Shown here in pieces: positions 30,527-40,111 of a stretch of DNA of 64,000 nucleotides. Below the pieces are notes generated by a model. The model saw only the letters and a program-made list of their open reading frames with translations, made no database searches and was not told where the DNA came from. The stretch covers positions 310,001-374,000 of the forward strand of contig BLSF01000011.1 in NCBI GenBank assembly GCA_012862575.1, in the 5' to 3' direction. How positions within the stretch are numbered: position 1 is the first letter of the stretch; each line of letters opens with the position of its first letter. The DNA comes from Parietichytrium sp. I65-24A. Lineage: Eukaryota > Sar > Bigyra > Thraustochytrida > Thraustochytriidae. The position numbers and the translations under genes were made by a program.

Positions 30527-32593
30527 CTAATTCATACCACCCTGCATGGTATGAATTTTCAAGTTCAGTTCCATCTTTTCTTTCTGAAGCCGCTCCAGGG
30601 CAAAGTCCAGCAGAGCTTTGTTTGAACTCAACATTCTCAGCTCTTCGACTTCGAGACGTTTCTTCTCGTTGTAGGCCTTGACGAGCTCAAGAAGGATAAC
30701 AGCGGTCTCGCGGCTCTCCACGCCCAAATTACGCCCCAGCTCATTGATTTTCTGAAAGAGTTCCTGCTGCTGTTGTTCCTGTTGACGCTGAAGCAAGGCT
30801 TGCTGCTGGCCATCGAAAGAAGCTTTCGCAGACTCGTCGCTCTGACCACGAGACATTTGTTGCTGAAAGTGGGACTGTTCCTCCATCATGAGCTGGCGTT
30901 GCTGTTGCTGTTGCTGATGTTGGTGCTGCTGAACAAGCTTTTCACAAAATTGCGTGCCTTGTTCATTGTCCTGAAGTTGCTTCTGTAACTCCATGACATT
31001 GGCAATCAGCTTCTGCTGCTGCTCAGGGCCTTGGGCCTGTTGAAGCTTCGAAATCTCCTGGACCAAAGACTGCTTGATTTGCTCATTTTCTTCTCGAAGC
31101 AACTGAAGCTGCAATTGAGGCATATGTCTTTGTTGTTGTTGCTGCTGTTGCTGCTGCTGTTGTTGTTGTTGCTGCTGCTGCTGAAACTGGAGTTGTCTTT
31201 GAAGATGCGCAAGCTGCTCTGGGTCCAACATGCTGCTCAATGCGGCTTGAAGGTTGCGTTGAATATTTGCTTGCGAAGCAGGACCGGCATTGCCCCCGCC
31301 TTGAGATTGCAACCGATGGGCTTCCATGATTTGTTGCAACAGTGCCTGCTCCTCAAGCATGCGCTGCTGGTTCTGCTGTTGATTCTGCTGTTGCGACTGA
31401 GCAGGTGACGATTGCTGCCGCTGTGGCGGTTGCTGCCCAGGCAAGCCTTGAATTTGCGGCTGTCCCGCAAAGGGCCCGCCTTGCTGATTCTTGTTCAATC
31501 TTGGGGCGCCTTTTGCAGGTTTACCATCGCGAGAGCCACCAGGACCCGCCGCATTACCTTGTTGCTGAGAAGATTGCTGCTGTTGCTGCATTTGTCTCTG
31601 GTCTTTGATACCAGGAGAAGGAGACTGGCCTGGATGCGAGGGCATTTGGGCCTGCTTGTTTTTGTTTGCTTTTGAGTTCTTGGAGCCTGGGCGTGAAGGG
31701 CCCTCTTCAGACTTGACCTGTGCCATCGAAAAGCCGTGCGAAGGGGATGCCCCGCTGGTCAGGTCACGAAGTATTTGGTTGCGCTCTTTGACAAGAGGCT
31801 TCTGTGAGGCCCCGGGATTTTCGGCTGTTTTCCGAAAGTCCTCCAACACGCGGGTGACCGTAGCCTCGAGTTCTTTAGGCTCAAGAGATCGCTCGTCCTC
31901 CTCCTCAGAAAAAAAGTTCTTCAACCTTTCAGCAAGTGCCTCAAAGTCCTCGGTCTCTAATGTACGCAGATTTTTCATTTCACGAACAAGTTGCAGCTTG
32001 CGGTCATCATTCCAGAATCGGTCACTCGCCGAACCTTTCTCAGAGTCCAGCTTCCTTTTCTTCCTCCTGTCGCTATTTGACTGTGCCTCCTCAGCTTCGC
32101 GCCGCTTAATGGAATCGTTCTCTTGCATCGCAGCAGCTGCGGTCATCGCACCCATTCCGCTTTCCATGATCCGCTGGCGGAGCTCGGGAGGCACGAAATT
32201 CAACATGTCAAATCCCCGTTGGAGATGCAAAGGTATCGGCGCTCCGCCTGGTTGGTTTGGTGCCCGCAAGGAGTCGTCTCCGTTGCCTCCACCAGCCTTA
32301 TCCATCCCCATCTGATCCTTCTTCATGCCCATGCCCCCAAACATTGGCGGGCCCATTGGCGGGCCCATACTCGAGCCGTTATTTCCGTTACCGCTGCCGC
32401 CTGGCCCATTATTGCCATTAGTTGTGCTGCTGTTGCTGCCGTTCTTGTTTAGCCTCAGCTCCGGCGACGAAGACATGTGCCTGCCGTCTTTCTTGGATGC
32501 GCCTTTCATATCGCCCTTCTTCGAAGCAGAGACAGGCAAAGATGCCGCTGGCGGAGGCGGAGGCGCGACTGTTGAGTTCAAGCTGGGATCCAT
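30527..32593 (-). CDS. Gln-rich, probably nuclear protein
   Basis: The 688-residue protein starts MDPSLNSTVAPPPPP. It has a Gly/Asn/Met-rich N-terminus, a basic RRKKRKLDSEKG patch near residue 180 that fits a nuclear localisation signal, and an acidic helical block (RFWNDDRKLQLVREMKNL to about 255). A long Gln-rich stretch follows (about 340-600) with an uninterrupted polyQ of about 17 near 470-490. The end is a compact helical domain (LFQKINELGRNLGVESRETA to LKIHTMQGGMN). This style is typical of transcription or chromatin co-regulators. I recognise no named domain, and low complexity makes homology calls unsafe. Confidence 0.7.
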   Translation of the reverse strand: MDPSLNSTVAPPPPPAASLPVSASKKGDMKGASKKDGRHMSSSPELRLNKNGSNSSTTNGNNGPGGSGNGNNGSSMGPPMGPPMFGGMGMKKDQMGMDKAGGGNGDDSLRAPNQPGGAPIPLHLQRGFDMLNFVPPELRQRIMESGMGAMTAAAAMQENDSIKRREAEEAQSNSDRRKKRKLDSEKGSASDRFWNDDRKLQLVREMKNLRTLETEDFEALAERLKNFFSEEEDERSLEPKELEATVTRVLEDFRKTAENPGASQKPLVKERNQILRDLTSGASPSHGFSMAQVKSEEGPSRPGSKNSKANKNKQAQMPSHPGQSPSPGIKDQRQMQQQQQSSQQQGNAAGPGGSRDGKPAKGAPRLNKNQQGGPFAGQPQIQGLPGQQPPQRQQSSPAQSQQQNQQQNQQRMLEEQALLQQIMEAHRLQSQGGGNAGPASQANIQRNLQAALSSMLDPEQLAHLQRQLQFQQQQQQQQQQQQQQQQQQRHMPQLQLQLLREENEQIKQSLVQEISKLQQAQGPEQQQKLIANVMELQKQLQDNEQGTQFCEKLVQQHQHQQQQQQRQLMMEEQSHFQQQMSRGQSDESAKASFDGQQQALLQRQQEQQQQELFQKINELGRNLGVESRETAVILLELVKAYNEKKRLEVEELRMLSSNKALLDFALERLQKEKMELNLKIHTMQGGMN
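31130..31185. repeat. CAG/CAA (polyGln) tract inside the Gln-rich gene
   Basis: Plus-strand TTG/CTG triplets encode about 17 Gln in a row on the minus strand; mixed CAG and CAA codons. Confidence 0.9.
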
Positions 32594-32983
32594 CCAACTC
32601 TCGTTCGCCCCACTGGCCTAGTCGGACGGCAGAATTTCCGCTTGCTCGCTCCTTCAATGCAAAGCCTTGATTCTCGACCGTTCCCAAACAAGAACAGCAA
32701 AAACAACAAAACAAAACAACAAGACAGGTCGTCCACAATCCCGACTCCCCCCACAACTTGCCACGCGAACTGATCAGGCTGGAGCTGCTCTCCCAATGCA
32801 GCGCTCTTTGCAAAAAATCTCTTGCAATTCCGCGCTCACACCGTCTGTCTGTCAGTTAACGTATCCACCGTCTGACCGCAACACCTAAACCTAACAACCT
32901 TCACTCCCTCCCTCGGGACCACTTTCGTAACGGCAACTGCTGCCGTTGCCGCGCGTCCCCGAGCCTATCGCTCCTTTCTTCGC

Positions 32984-33035
32984 AGCGGCTGGCTGGCTGG
33001 CTGGCTGGTTGGCTGGCTGGCTAGCTGGCTGGCTG
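32984..33035. repeat. CTGG tetranucleotide repeat
   Basis: About thirteen CTGG units with three single-base variants (GGTT, CTAG). Confidence 0.85.
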
Positions 33036-33244
33036 ATGGTCGGTCGCTGGGGCTCCGAGCAGGATCCCAGCGTGTGGGGTAGGAGCGTCTAGCGGAAGGC
33101 GTTCGACGTGCGAGAGTTGCGCGGACTGCGCGCGTGTCCTCGTGGCGTTACGTAACGGTCGTGCTCTGGTGAATTGGTGTGCTCGTTGGCGTGCAGAGGG
33201 AGGAATGAGAGGAAAGAGAGGAAAGAGAGAGGGAGAGACCGGCG

Positions 33245-33297
33245 TTTGTTTGTTTGTTTGTTTGTTTGTCTGGTTGTTTGTTTGTTTGGTGGTTTTT
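33245..33297. repeat. GTTT tetranucleotide repeat
   Basis: About twelve GTTT units with a few G or C substitutions. Confidence 0.8.
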
Positions 33298-34264
33298 CTC
33301 GCTACTTTTTCCCTATTTTCACCATCTTTTACGGGGACTTTTCAGGGATTTTTTCCTCCCTCCCTCTCTCTCTCTCTCTCTCTCTACACTCTCTACACTC
33401 TCCACTCTCGCAGCTTAGAGAAGGATCTGTTTGGAGCTACGCGGCTCTGTTAGTCATTTCTCCCTGGTCCACGTAGTAGTCGCGGTAGTCTGAGTCCACT
33501 TTTGGCTATTGCCTCATGCGTATCTGATATGCTAAACGATAGTGGCGGGTAGGACCTTCTCGCTCCGTCCCTAGCTAGTGGCACTACGGCAGTAACACGA
33601 TCTTTAGAGTCAATTAAGGTTGCTCGCACAGTTTCTTTCTTCTGCGACTTCTATTTAGTCTATGTAATAAGTACTAATAGGCGAGTTGTGAGTGAGGATG
33701 AAACAGCTCTTAGTGCGTAATAAGCTAGTCCCACCGGCTTGCTCCAGCGTTCTATTTGTTCTTTCATCGATCCTGTGGCAGGGTTACGGCTGCTCACTAC
33801 CGGAATCGTTCGCAATCATTTGAACAACAATAGAGGTCCTAGTAAGCGAGATTAGCACCGAGCGCTACCTATACGGTTGTATAGGACCGACATGTAGTTC
33901 GACACTACTGTTGCAGGTAAACATACTACTACAGCTACTAGTTAGAGTTAGATAGTATCGTGCTTCTCTTTGGTTGACTACTAACAAAATTTGGTCTAGC
34001 TAATTCCAAACAGAGCTAAGGATAGGCCTCATTTGGTTCTTCATTTGGTTCTTTTCCTATTCGCACCCTTACCGGTACTAGCTCAGGGTCCTCGGGTTCT
34101 TGGGTTCTCTGGTTCTCTGGTTCTTAGGTTCTTGACGTGGTTCTTTGTTGAATTTTGCAAAAAGGAGAACCTTGAGCACATGAACACACCGGCACATACA
34201 TACTGGCACATCCAGAACGCCAAGAGCAAGCGCAGGTGGGCAGGTGCGCAGGTGGGCAGGTGGC

Positions 34265-35077
34265 ATGGGGTTGTTCTCGCGCTTCGCATTCACGGGATCC
34301 GACAAGGTGCGCGCGGCGCTGCAGGGCCCGCTGGAGGAGCTCGGCGCGACATGGGTGGAGAGTGGCGATGCGCAGCAGCATGAAGGTAGGTGTGTGCTTG
34401 CTCTGGGCGCGAGACTGAGCAAGCCCAACGGAAGCGGCGCGGATGATGCGAGCGGCACGGCGGGGCAGGAAGCGAAAGAAGCGAAAGATGCGAAAGTGCG
34501 AGTGTCGTTGCAGTGGGTTCGCGACTGCGTGGAGCGCGATGTGACGCTGGATCCCACAAAGTACGTGCTCCGCTCCCGAGAGACAGAGCGCCCAAAGGCC
34601 GCAGAGCAGAGCAGGGGGTTTCTATTCGTGCCGTCGCTGGAGGAGAGGAATAGAGGCAAGGAAGGGTTTCGCACTGCAGCGCTGACGCTCCGAACCGCGA
34701 CTTTTCAGGTCAGTGGAGACGACGAGCTTGCTCGAATGGTCGTCAGTGGGAAGTCGCCGGATGCCATCGCAAAGTTTGCAAAGGAGCGCTGGACTGAGGC
34801 CGAAGACAAAGTCGCTCTTGCGTTGAAAGGGCTACAGAACGGCCCCGACGAGAACCATGACGAATTTGAAAAGCTTTTGGGCTTATTCATGGACCGGACT
34901 AGCCGGTCCCGCTCGGACGTTATGAAGAGGATAGGCTACTTGCACTCAGCAGACGGCAAATCGTCTTTGCAGGGGCTCGGGAACGTCCGTCCCGCAGATC
35001 CTGGAGCTGAAAAGAAGAGAAAGAAGAGTTCTAGGAAAGAAAAGACGAAGCGGGCCAAGAGAAGGAAGGAAAAGTAG
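34265..35077 (+). CDS. BRCT-domain protein with a Myb/SANT-like segment and Lys-rich tail
   Basis: The ATG at 34265 gives 270 residues (MGLFSRFAFTGSDKVRAAL). Residues 3-95 fit a BRCT domain: F-x-x-FTG, a GATWVES second strand, and the closing WVRDCVERDVTLDPTKYVL with the hallmark W-x-x-D-C and Y-x-L. An Ala/Lys-rich insertion of about 20 residues sits inside it. Residues 165-230 include RWTEAEDKVALALKGL, which looks like the first helix of a Myb/SANT repeat, with the rest diverged. The C-terminus is a Lys/Arg-rich tail (KKRKKSSRKEKTKRAKR) fitting nuclear or nucleolar placement. BRCT followed by Myb is the order in the telomere protein Rap1, but no RCT domain is visible and DNA-repair BRCT proteins are equally possible. 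Confidence 0.65.
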   Translation: MGLFSRFAFTGSDKVRAALQGPLEELGATWVESGDAQQHEGRCVLALGARLSKPNGSGADDASGTAGQEAKEAKDAKVRVSLQWVRDCVERDVTLDPTKYVLRSRETERPKAAEQSRGFLFVPSLEERNRGKEGFRTAALTLRTATFQVSGDDELARMVVSGKSPDAIAKFAKERWTEAEDKVALALKGLQNGPDENHDEFEKLLGLFMDRTSRSRSDVMKRIGYLHSADGKSSLQGLGNVRPADPGAEKKRKKSSRKEKTKRAKRRKEK

Positions 35078-35733
35078 AAGCGCAGATTCTCCCAAGTCTC
35101 GTTCTGATTGTTAAATATTGTTAGAATGGAAACACTCTGTTTGCGGTAAGGGAGGGAGTAAGATAGATGAGGTGTGCAAAGCGTTTCCCGTTGCAATCCG
35201 AGGCAGACACTGTGAAATTGTGTCCCGAGAAAATATGCATGCGGCCACTTCTTCATGTAATCATGCATTTCTACGCATTTCTACAGTGGAGATGAGCCAT
35301 CGTCCAAACAGAATCCCGATTGGAGAAAAACACCTTTAGCAACCACCTACACTTAGTATAGAGCCTTTCCTGGTTCAAATCCGGATCTTGCTTATAGTCG
35401 ACTTGGAATTGAAACCCCCCGCCGTAGGAACGTTTTATCACAAGTTTGAGAACCCATTGCACGATCTTTTCGGCGGAATATTGATGCGCTTAAATTCTGC
35501 AAACCTGCTTGGATCAAACGAGCTCTCTTTAAAGCATTGGTTTTGCTCGCACTCCGTGATGATAGCACAACCCGAGGCATCTGTTCCACAGCCACTGTCG
35601 ACCTTGTGAAAAGGCACTCGCAGTCGCTGGGATGCTAACGCGCCGCCCAATAAGCTTCGTCATGATCGGGACTTTTGGTTGACAAGATATGAGCACAACA
35701 TACCCCCCCCCTTGTGAAAGGTTTATGAGAAAT
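35078..35733. other. Convergent intergenic region
   Basis: No gene supported. A TGGTTCAAATCCGG near 35370-35384 resembles a tRNA B box but has no matching T stem or A box. Confidence 0.6.
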
Positions 35734-36765
35734 TTATAAAAACACCTCGAGAAACTTAAAGCCCTCAAATATGTACATGCTGGTCGCCCACTCGCGCGGA
35801 ATTAGAATTGGCGGCAATGACTCACCATTTGCAAGCTTGTGGTGTCTCTTTGGCAGGATCACAAAGTCTTCAAGAGTGCTCCCAAATGCGTCCACAGAGC
35901 CCACGCTCTTGCCAATAGTCTTTGGCGGTGTGCTGCACTTGATCAGCACGCTTTTCTCTACTTCAAAGTCCTCAAGCAGTACATCTTCACCAGGCGTTTC
36001 GAGCTCCTCGTCAAGGGCCGAAATAATTATCCGCGGCGTTTTTGACTTGCTCATAATCTGCACCACAGGTTCAATGAATGCCCGTATTCTCTGGAAGGAC
36101 AACTTTTCCTCAAACGCGCCGCAATCAACCAGCGCGCTCATCTTGTCGTTCATTCTAGCGAAACAGTTCTCGCCGTCCACGCACAACCCGTTGATCACAA
36201 GCTTGAGTCCAGGTGCCTTCAACCCCATCGCAGTTTGTATCTGGCACAGTCCTGCAAGGTACTCCAGCATACAGCGGTCACGAGCATCCTCCAGCCCGCC
36301 TGCCACGTCGCCACCAGAGTCAACGCCAATAACTAAATCCCAGCCCTCCGCCGGGGCGATAGCTTTGAAAGTCTCCTGCATGTGTCCTGGCTTGCCGCGC
36401 ACTCCTTCGACGGTCTTGGCTGGGAGCTCGAAGATGAGCGGGCTGCACACCTCCACTTGCTTCTTTTCAAGGCCCTCGTACACGGCCCGCGACTGAGGTA
36501 TAGTTGACTCCATCAAGGTCGTCCCGCACCACCTTGGCACGCCCCTCTCGTTCGGCTCGTTGAGAAATTCTGCAGTGAATGACCGCTCCTCCACCATGAA
36601 CAAGCCGCTTGTCAGGCGCAGCTCCGGCGCCGGCTCGTCGCCCCCAGCCCACTTGCTCGTGCCAAAAACCACCTGCGCGCCGTGCTCTGTCTCCCACAGT
36701 TTGGCCAGCGCGTACGCCACCTGCGCGTCGCTGCCACCGCCCAGACCCACCACCAGCACCTTCAT
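35734..36765 (-). CDS. DUF1152-like protein
   Basis: The 343-residue protein begins MKVLVVGLGGGSDAQVAYALAK, a Gly-rich nucleotide-binding-like turn, and contains WDLVIGVDSGGDVAGG near residue 140. Both are features I associate with DUF1152, a family described mainly from archaea and bacteria without assigned function. The block LEYLAGLCQIQTAMGLKAPG and the KLVINGLCVDGE strand continue the fold. The layout alternates strands and helices, suggesting a Rossmann-type enzyme. I infer a cytosolic protein; no membrane segment or signal is seen. No intron. The family call is from memory of its N-terminal motif and is tentative. Confidence 0.6.
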   Translation of the reverse strand: MKVLVVGLGGGSDAQVAYALAKLWETEHGAQVVFGTSKWAGGDEPAPELRLTSGLFMVEERSFTAEFLNEPNERGVPRWCGTTLMESTIPQSRAVYEGLEKKQVEVCSPLIFELPAKTVEGVRGKPGHMQETFKAIAPAEGWDLVIGVDSGGDVAGGLEDARDRCMLEYLAGLCQIQTAMGLKAPGLKLVINGLCVDGENCFARMNDKMSALVDCGAFEEKLSFQRIRAFIEPVVQIMSKSKTPRIIISALDEELETPGEDVLLEDFEVEKSVLIKCSTPPKTIGKSVGSVDAFGSTLEDFVILPKRHHKLANGESLPPILIPREWATSMYIFEGFKFLEVFL

Positions 36766-37327
36766 TTCGAGACCTGCCAGCCCTCACCTTACAGCGTTCT
36801 CGTGCTCGCTCTCACTGCGTACGCGTACACGCAAACAGTACACCTACACCTACACAACAAGGTCCTCGCGCTCCGAGTTCTGAGATGTTGTGAGTCTAAA
36901 GACCCAAGTGCTTCCATGCGCAACGTGAGGTACTGACTGAACTGTGAGTATGAGTAGTATGAGTGTCAGTGTCAGTAGTGTCAGTGTCAGTTTCGACTGA
37001 CTGTGAGTGTAGCGTAGTTTCAAAGGCGTCAAAAGAAAGTAAAGGTAAGTTAATGGAAGAGTAATGGGGTAGGTGGTTGCCAGGCAACCATGCCAAGTAG
37101 TGGGTTGCCGGTGGTACAAGCTAAGTAGCTCCTTGCAAGTTAAAGTTAATTTAATTGCCGGTCGTGGACCAAATTGACTGTGAATGCAGATCATGGATGG
37201 GTTGGGTTGCCTTGACTCGGATATGCGAGCAGCACTGGAAGTACTTTTGCATCGGTTTCGTAATTGCAGTCAGAACAGAATTCAGGTATATGTAATGCAC
37301 GAGAATGTGATTTGATTTTTTTTTCTG
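36766..37327. other. Intergenic region between two minus-strand genes
   Basis: No gene supported. A degenerate GTCAGTGTCAGT array covers about 36945-37016 and includes ACTGACTGTGAGTG. Confidence 0.6.
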
Positions 37328-38267
37328 TTACTTTTGGACAAGGGACACTGGGTTGTAAATGTCCAGGCGGGACTGCTTGGACACGGGAATGTTTTGGCGC
37401 ATTTCGTCGACGCTGGAAAGGTCGATTTCTGCAAACACAGTGTCAGGGCCGTGCTCGGTGGTGGCAAGCACCTTGCCCCACGGGCTTACGATGCTCGAGT
37501 GCCCCCACGCCTGGTACTTGGAGTCTGGGTTTCGTGCAGGGCTGGCGGTGGCCACAAACAGCTGATTGTCAACAGCGCGGCCGCGCTGAAGCAGCTCCCA
37601 GTGCATTGGCCCGGTGGTGGTGTTGAAGGCACCAGGGTAAATCAGCAATTTGCATCCGGCCTCACGCATCAGCATGGCATACTGAGGAAAGCGAATGTCA
37701 TAGCAGATGCCAACCCCGATTTTGCAGTACGGAGTGTCAAACGTAGTCACAGTGTTTCCAGCGCTGAGCGTGTCGCTCTCCTTGAATGTGATTCCTCCGG
37801 GAATGTCGATGTCAAATACTGGAGATTGAAAGCTTTGTTAATTCAAGAACAGGAGAAAAAGAAAGACGAGTACCACCAAAGCACTTACGATGCATCTTCC
37901 TATGCTTTGCGAGGAGCTCCCCTGTTGGGCTCACCACCAGCGAAGTATTGTACACTCCGTTTGCGTCTTTTTCAGGGAACGACCCACCGACTAGGTACAC
38001 GTTTGACTCCTTGGCAGCGTCGATAAGCATCTTTGTGGACGGGTGGTCGTTCTCATTGACCTCCGCAGCACTGCTCGGAATCTCCTCCGCATACTGCGGG
38101 AAGCAGTCGGTCGCATAAGGCGAGTTGAAGCACTCGGGAAGCGCGACCAATTGCGCGCCCTTCTCAGCAGCGCCTTTCACCGCGTTCCTCGCGTTCACCA
38201 AGTTTGCTGCTTTGTCTGACCCCACCAGGATCTGGCACATGGCCAGCTTGAGTGTCTTGGAGGTCAT
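37328..38267 (-). CDS. nit2: Nit2-type omega-amidase (nitrilase family), two exons
   Basis: Exon 1 is 38267-37889 and exon 2 is 37818-37328; the 70-bp intron (GTAAGT...CAG, phase 1) joins them into 289 residues. The nitrilase-fold catalytic triad is complete: E45 in LPECFNSPY, K124 in KHRKMHL and C165 in GICYDIRFP. HRKMHLFDIDIPGGITF across the splice junction is the family's classic block, which confirms the junction. Human NIT2 (about 276 residues) removes the amide from alpha-ketoglutaramate and alpha-ketosuccinamate, products of glutamine and asparagine transamination. Expected location is cytosol, perhaps mitochondria. The DFxxP turns and C-terminal SRLDIYN are also family-typical. Confidence 0.94.
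37819..37888 (-). other. Intron of the Nit2 gene (70 bp)
   Basis: Donor GTAAGTGCT after GATGCATC; acceptor AATCTCCAG before TATTTGACATC. Phase 1. TTAAC is a plausible branch site. Confidence 0.9.
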
Positions 38268-38824
38268 CTTCCGCTCGCCTTGGAACCTCGTCGGCTTATC
38301 GGCTTGCCCGCTGCCCCTGCTCTTTCCAACTCCTCGCTCTCTCCGAGATTTGGGTCCTCCGTTTGAGTCGTCTGCTCTGCTCTGCTCTTGTCTCCCGCTC
38401 TCTCCAAGTCTGTCTGTCGAGCAGATCTGATCTTTGAAGCAGACCGTAACAGTTCAGTAAACTAGCCTAGCTAGCTCTTGCAACTCGCATTGGAACCACT
38501 TGGCTTCGGTGTCCTGCGACTGTGCGAAAGTGCGAAAGTGCGAATGTGCGAAAGTGCGAATGTGCGCATGCGCAAAAACCGTGCGAATGAGCCGCTCGCG
38601 CCAGTTTTGCAGATTACGGATTTGACATCATCTTTGTGCTCAGAGATCCCGAGGGACCCCTCGGCTGAAGGCTGAAGGCGTGTTCCCAAATTCTGTATTG
38701 AGGGGGCTCCGGGCCAAGTGCGTCAAGAACATGTGCAAAATCTATTTAGTGAACTGCTTTGTAAAAGTGAAGGTGAATGATATTGGACCGAGAGGAAACG
38801 AGAGTCAGGGAACGACGCGCTGGC
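38268..38824. other. Intergenic region with GTGCGAA array
   Basis: No gene supported. Contains a tandem array of TGCGAAAG/TGCGAATG at about 38519-38576. Confidence 0.65.
38519..38576. repeat. TGCGAAAG / TGCGAATG tandem array
   Basis: About six units of 9 bp, with the A or T at one position alternating. Confidence 0.85.
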
Positions 38825-40111
38825 TCAAGCTGCGCAAGGGAACTGCCGTGTGTAAGCCCCGGCTCCCGCGGATCGGGCTGCAAGAAAGTCGTAGATGCTT
38901 TTGAACGCCCTTTGGCTGTGCGAGCAACCAGCAGACAAAAAGAAATGGAAGCAATGAACCATGCCTTCGAAAGTCTCGTGGGTAACGTCGGTGCCATGCT
39001 GTCTTGCCTTTTCGGAAAACTTTTGACATGGTTCGTCAAAGATTTCCACGGCACCAGATTGCACGAGGATGGGAGGGAGATTGCTCAGGTCGTTCGCATG
39101 AACTGGGGAGGCATAGGGAGACAGCGAGTCATTCATATCGCAGTATGTCTTGGCACATCCCAGCGCGAGCTTGCCCTGAATCACGTCAAATGCCTCGGTC
39201 TCCGCATTGTACGCAAGATCATGGCTCAGATCAATCATCGGGGAAAGAAGAATTGCTCCAGCGGGTTGTGCACCACGGCTAACTTGCGGCCTGTGCCCAA
39301 GAAAGTCTGGCGAGTCCCTGAGTGCCAGCAAAACGCATGCCGCCAGCCCGCCGCCGGCACTTTCGCCGATCAAAAAGATATTTTTGGAAGGCACACCGAG
39401 CTCCAAGAGCCAGTCAAAAACTAGGACGCCGTCGATAACCGCGGTGGGATATTTGGCGAGCGGCCCCAGGGAGTAGTCGACATGCACGACGAGCAGGTTC
39501 TCTGCCAGCTCTGGATGATTCTTGTGTTGGGAAAAAATGTCAACAGAGCTCTGCCTCGCTGAGAGTAGTCCGCCAGATACGTAGCCTCCGCCATGAAAGT
39601 GAATGAGCACAGTGGCGTTGCCGAGCTCTTGCTGGAGATTCTTCGGGACCGCCTTGCGCTCAAACAAAGCCGAGGCGAGTTCCTGCTTGTCGCTTCGGTA
39701 AACTGCGATGCAGGGTACAGAACGCGCTGTGAACGTGGTGCTCGAGAGCCCGCTCAGCCGTAATCTGGCCGCGAGCGGGTATCGCGCGACAAGCTCCAGG
39801 AGCGAGGTCCAGGCCGAGTAGTTTTGTGCGTCTTTCTCAAACACATCTTGAGCATAGTGGATGACCTGGCGCACGCCTCCAATGACCACTTCCCTAGGAA
39901 AAGTCCACGTCTCGTGCAATGCGGAGCCCCGTGTCAACCTTGCAACGGACGAATTCATCGCCCCGCGAAGGAAGTGAGCACTGATGCCTATCGCCATCCA
40001 TATGACTCGCTCCGGCTTCGACTGCATGTCTGACCATCTTCGCGTGATCATGATTGCGAGGAAGACGCTGCACAACCTTTTCAGCGCCCTGCTTTGAACT
40101 GGTGCCATCAA
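38825..40111 (-). CDS. HSL-type (family IV) alpha/beta hydrolase/esterase
   Basis: The 428-residue protein has the hormone-sensitive-lipase family signature: the oxyanion motif HFHGGGYVSGG near residue 172 and the nucleophile GESAGGG near residue 250. A late SxxxxSPxxHANDLSNLPP acid region contains the likely Asp, and GMVHCFHFF carries the catalytic His. The first 150 residues are not conserved and include hydrophobic, possibly membrane-associated helices (VFLAIMI, VIWMAIGIS). Family members hydrolyse acyl esters of glycerol, sterols or small alcohols; the substrate here is not predictable. Two adjacent ATGs start the frame (40111 and 40108). Confidence 0.85.
   Translation of the reverse strand: MMAPVQSRALKRLCSVFLAIMITRRWSDMQSKPERVIWMAIGISAHFLRGAMNSSVARLTRGSALHETWTFPREVVIGGVRQVIHYAQDVFEKDAQNYSAWTSLLELVARYPLAARLRLSGLSSTTFTARSVPCIAVYRSDKQELASALFERKAVPKNLQQELGNATVLIHFHGGGYVSGGLLSARQSSVDIFSQHKNHPELAENLLVVHVDYSLGPLAKYPTAVIDGVLVFDWLLELGVPSKNIFLIGESAGGGLAACVLLALRDSPDFLGHRPQVSRGAQPAGAILLSPMIDLSHDLAYNAETEAFDVIQGKLALGCAKTYCDMNDSLSPYASPVHANDLSNLPPILVQSGAVEIFDEPCQKFSEKARQHGTDVTHETFEGMVHCFHFFLSAGCSHSQRAFKSIYDFLAARSAGAGAYTRQFPCAA

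Larger units (their letters stand above)
32594..34264. other. Divergent intergenic region with repeats
   Basis: No gene supported. It includes a CTGG array (about 32984-33035), a GTTT array (about 33245-33297), a CT run (about 33361-33385), an AT- and CTAG-rich stretch (about 33530-34020) and a degenerate GGTTCT(T/C)(T/G) array (about 34085-34146). Confidence 0.6.

Noticed and set aside
35368-35386. tRNA-like B box (GGTTCAAATCC)
   Set aside because: The flanking bases do not pair as a T stem, and no A box or acceptor stem lies at the right distance.
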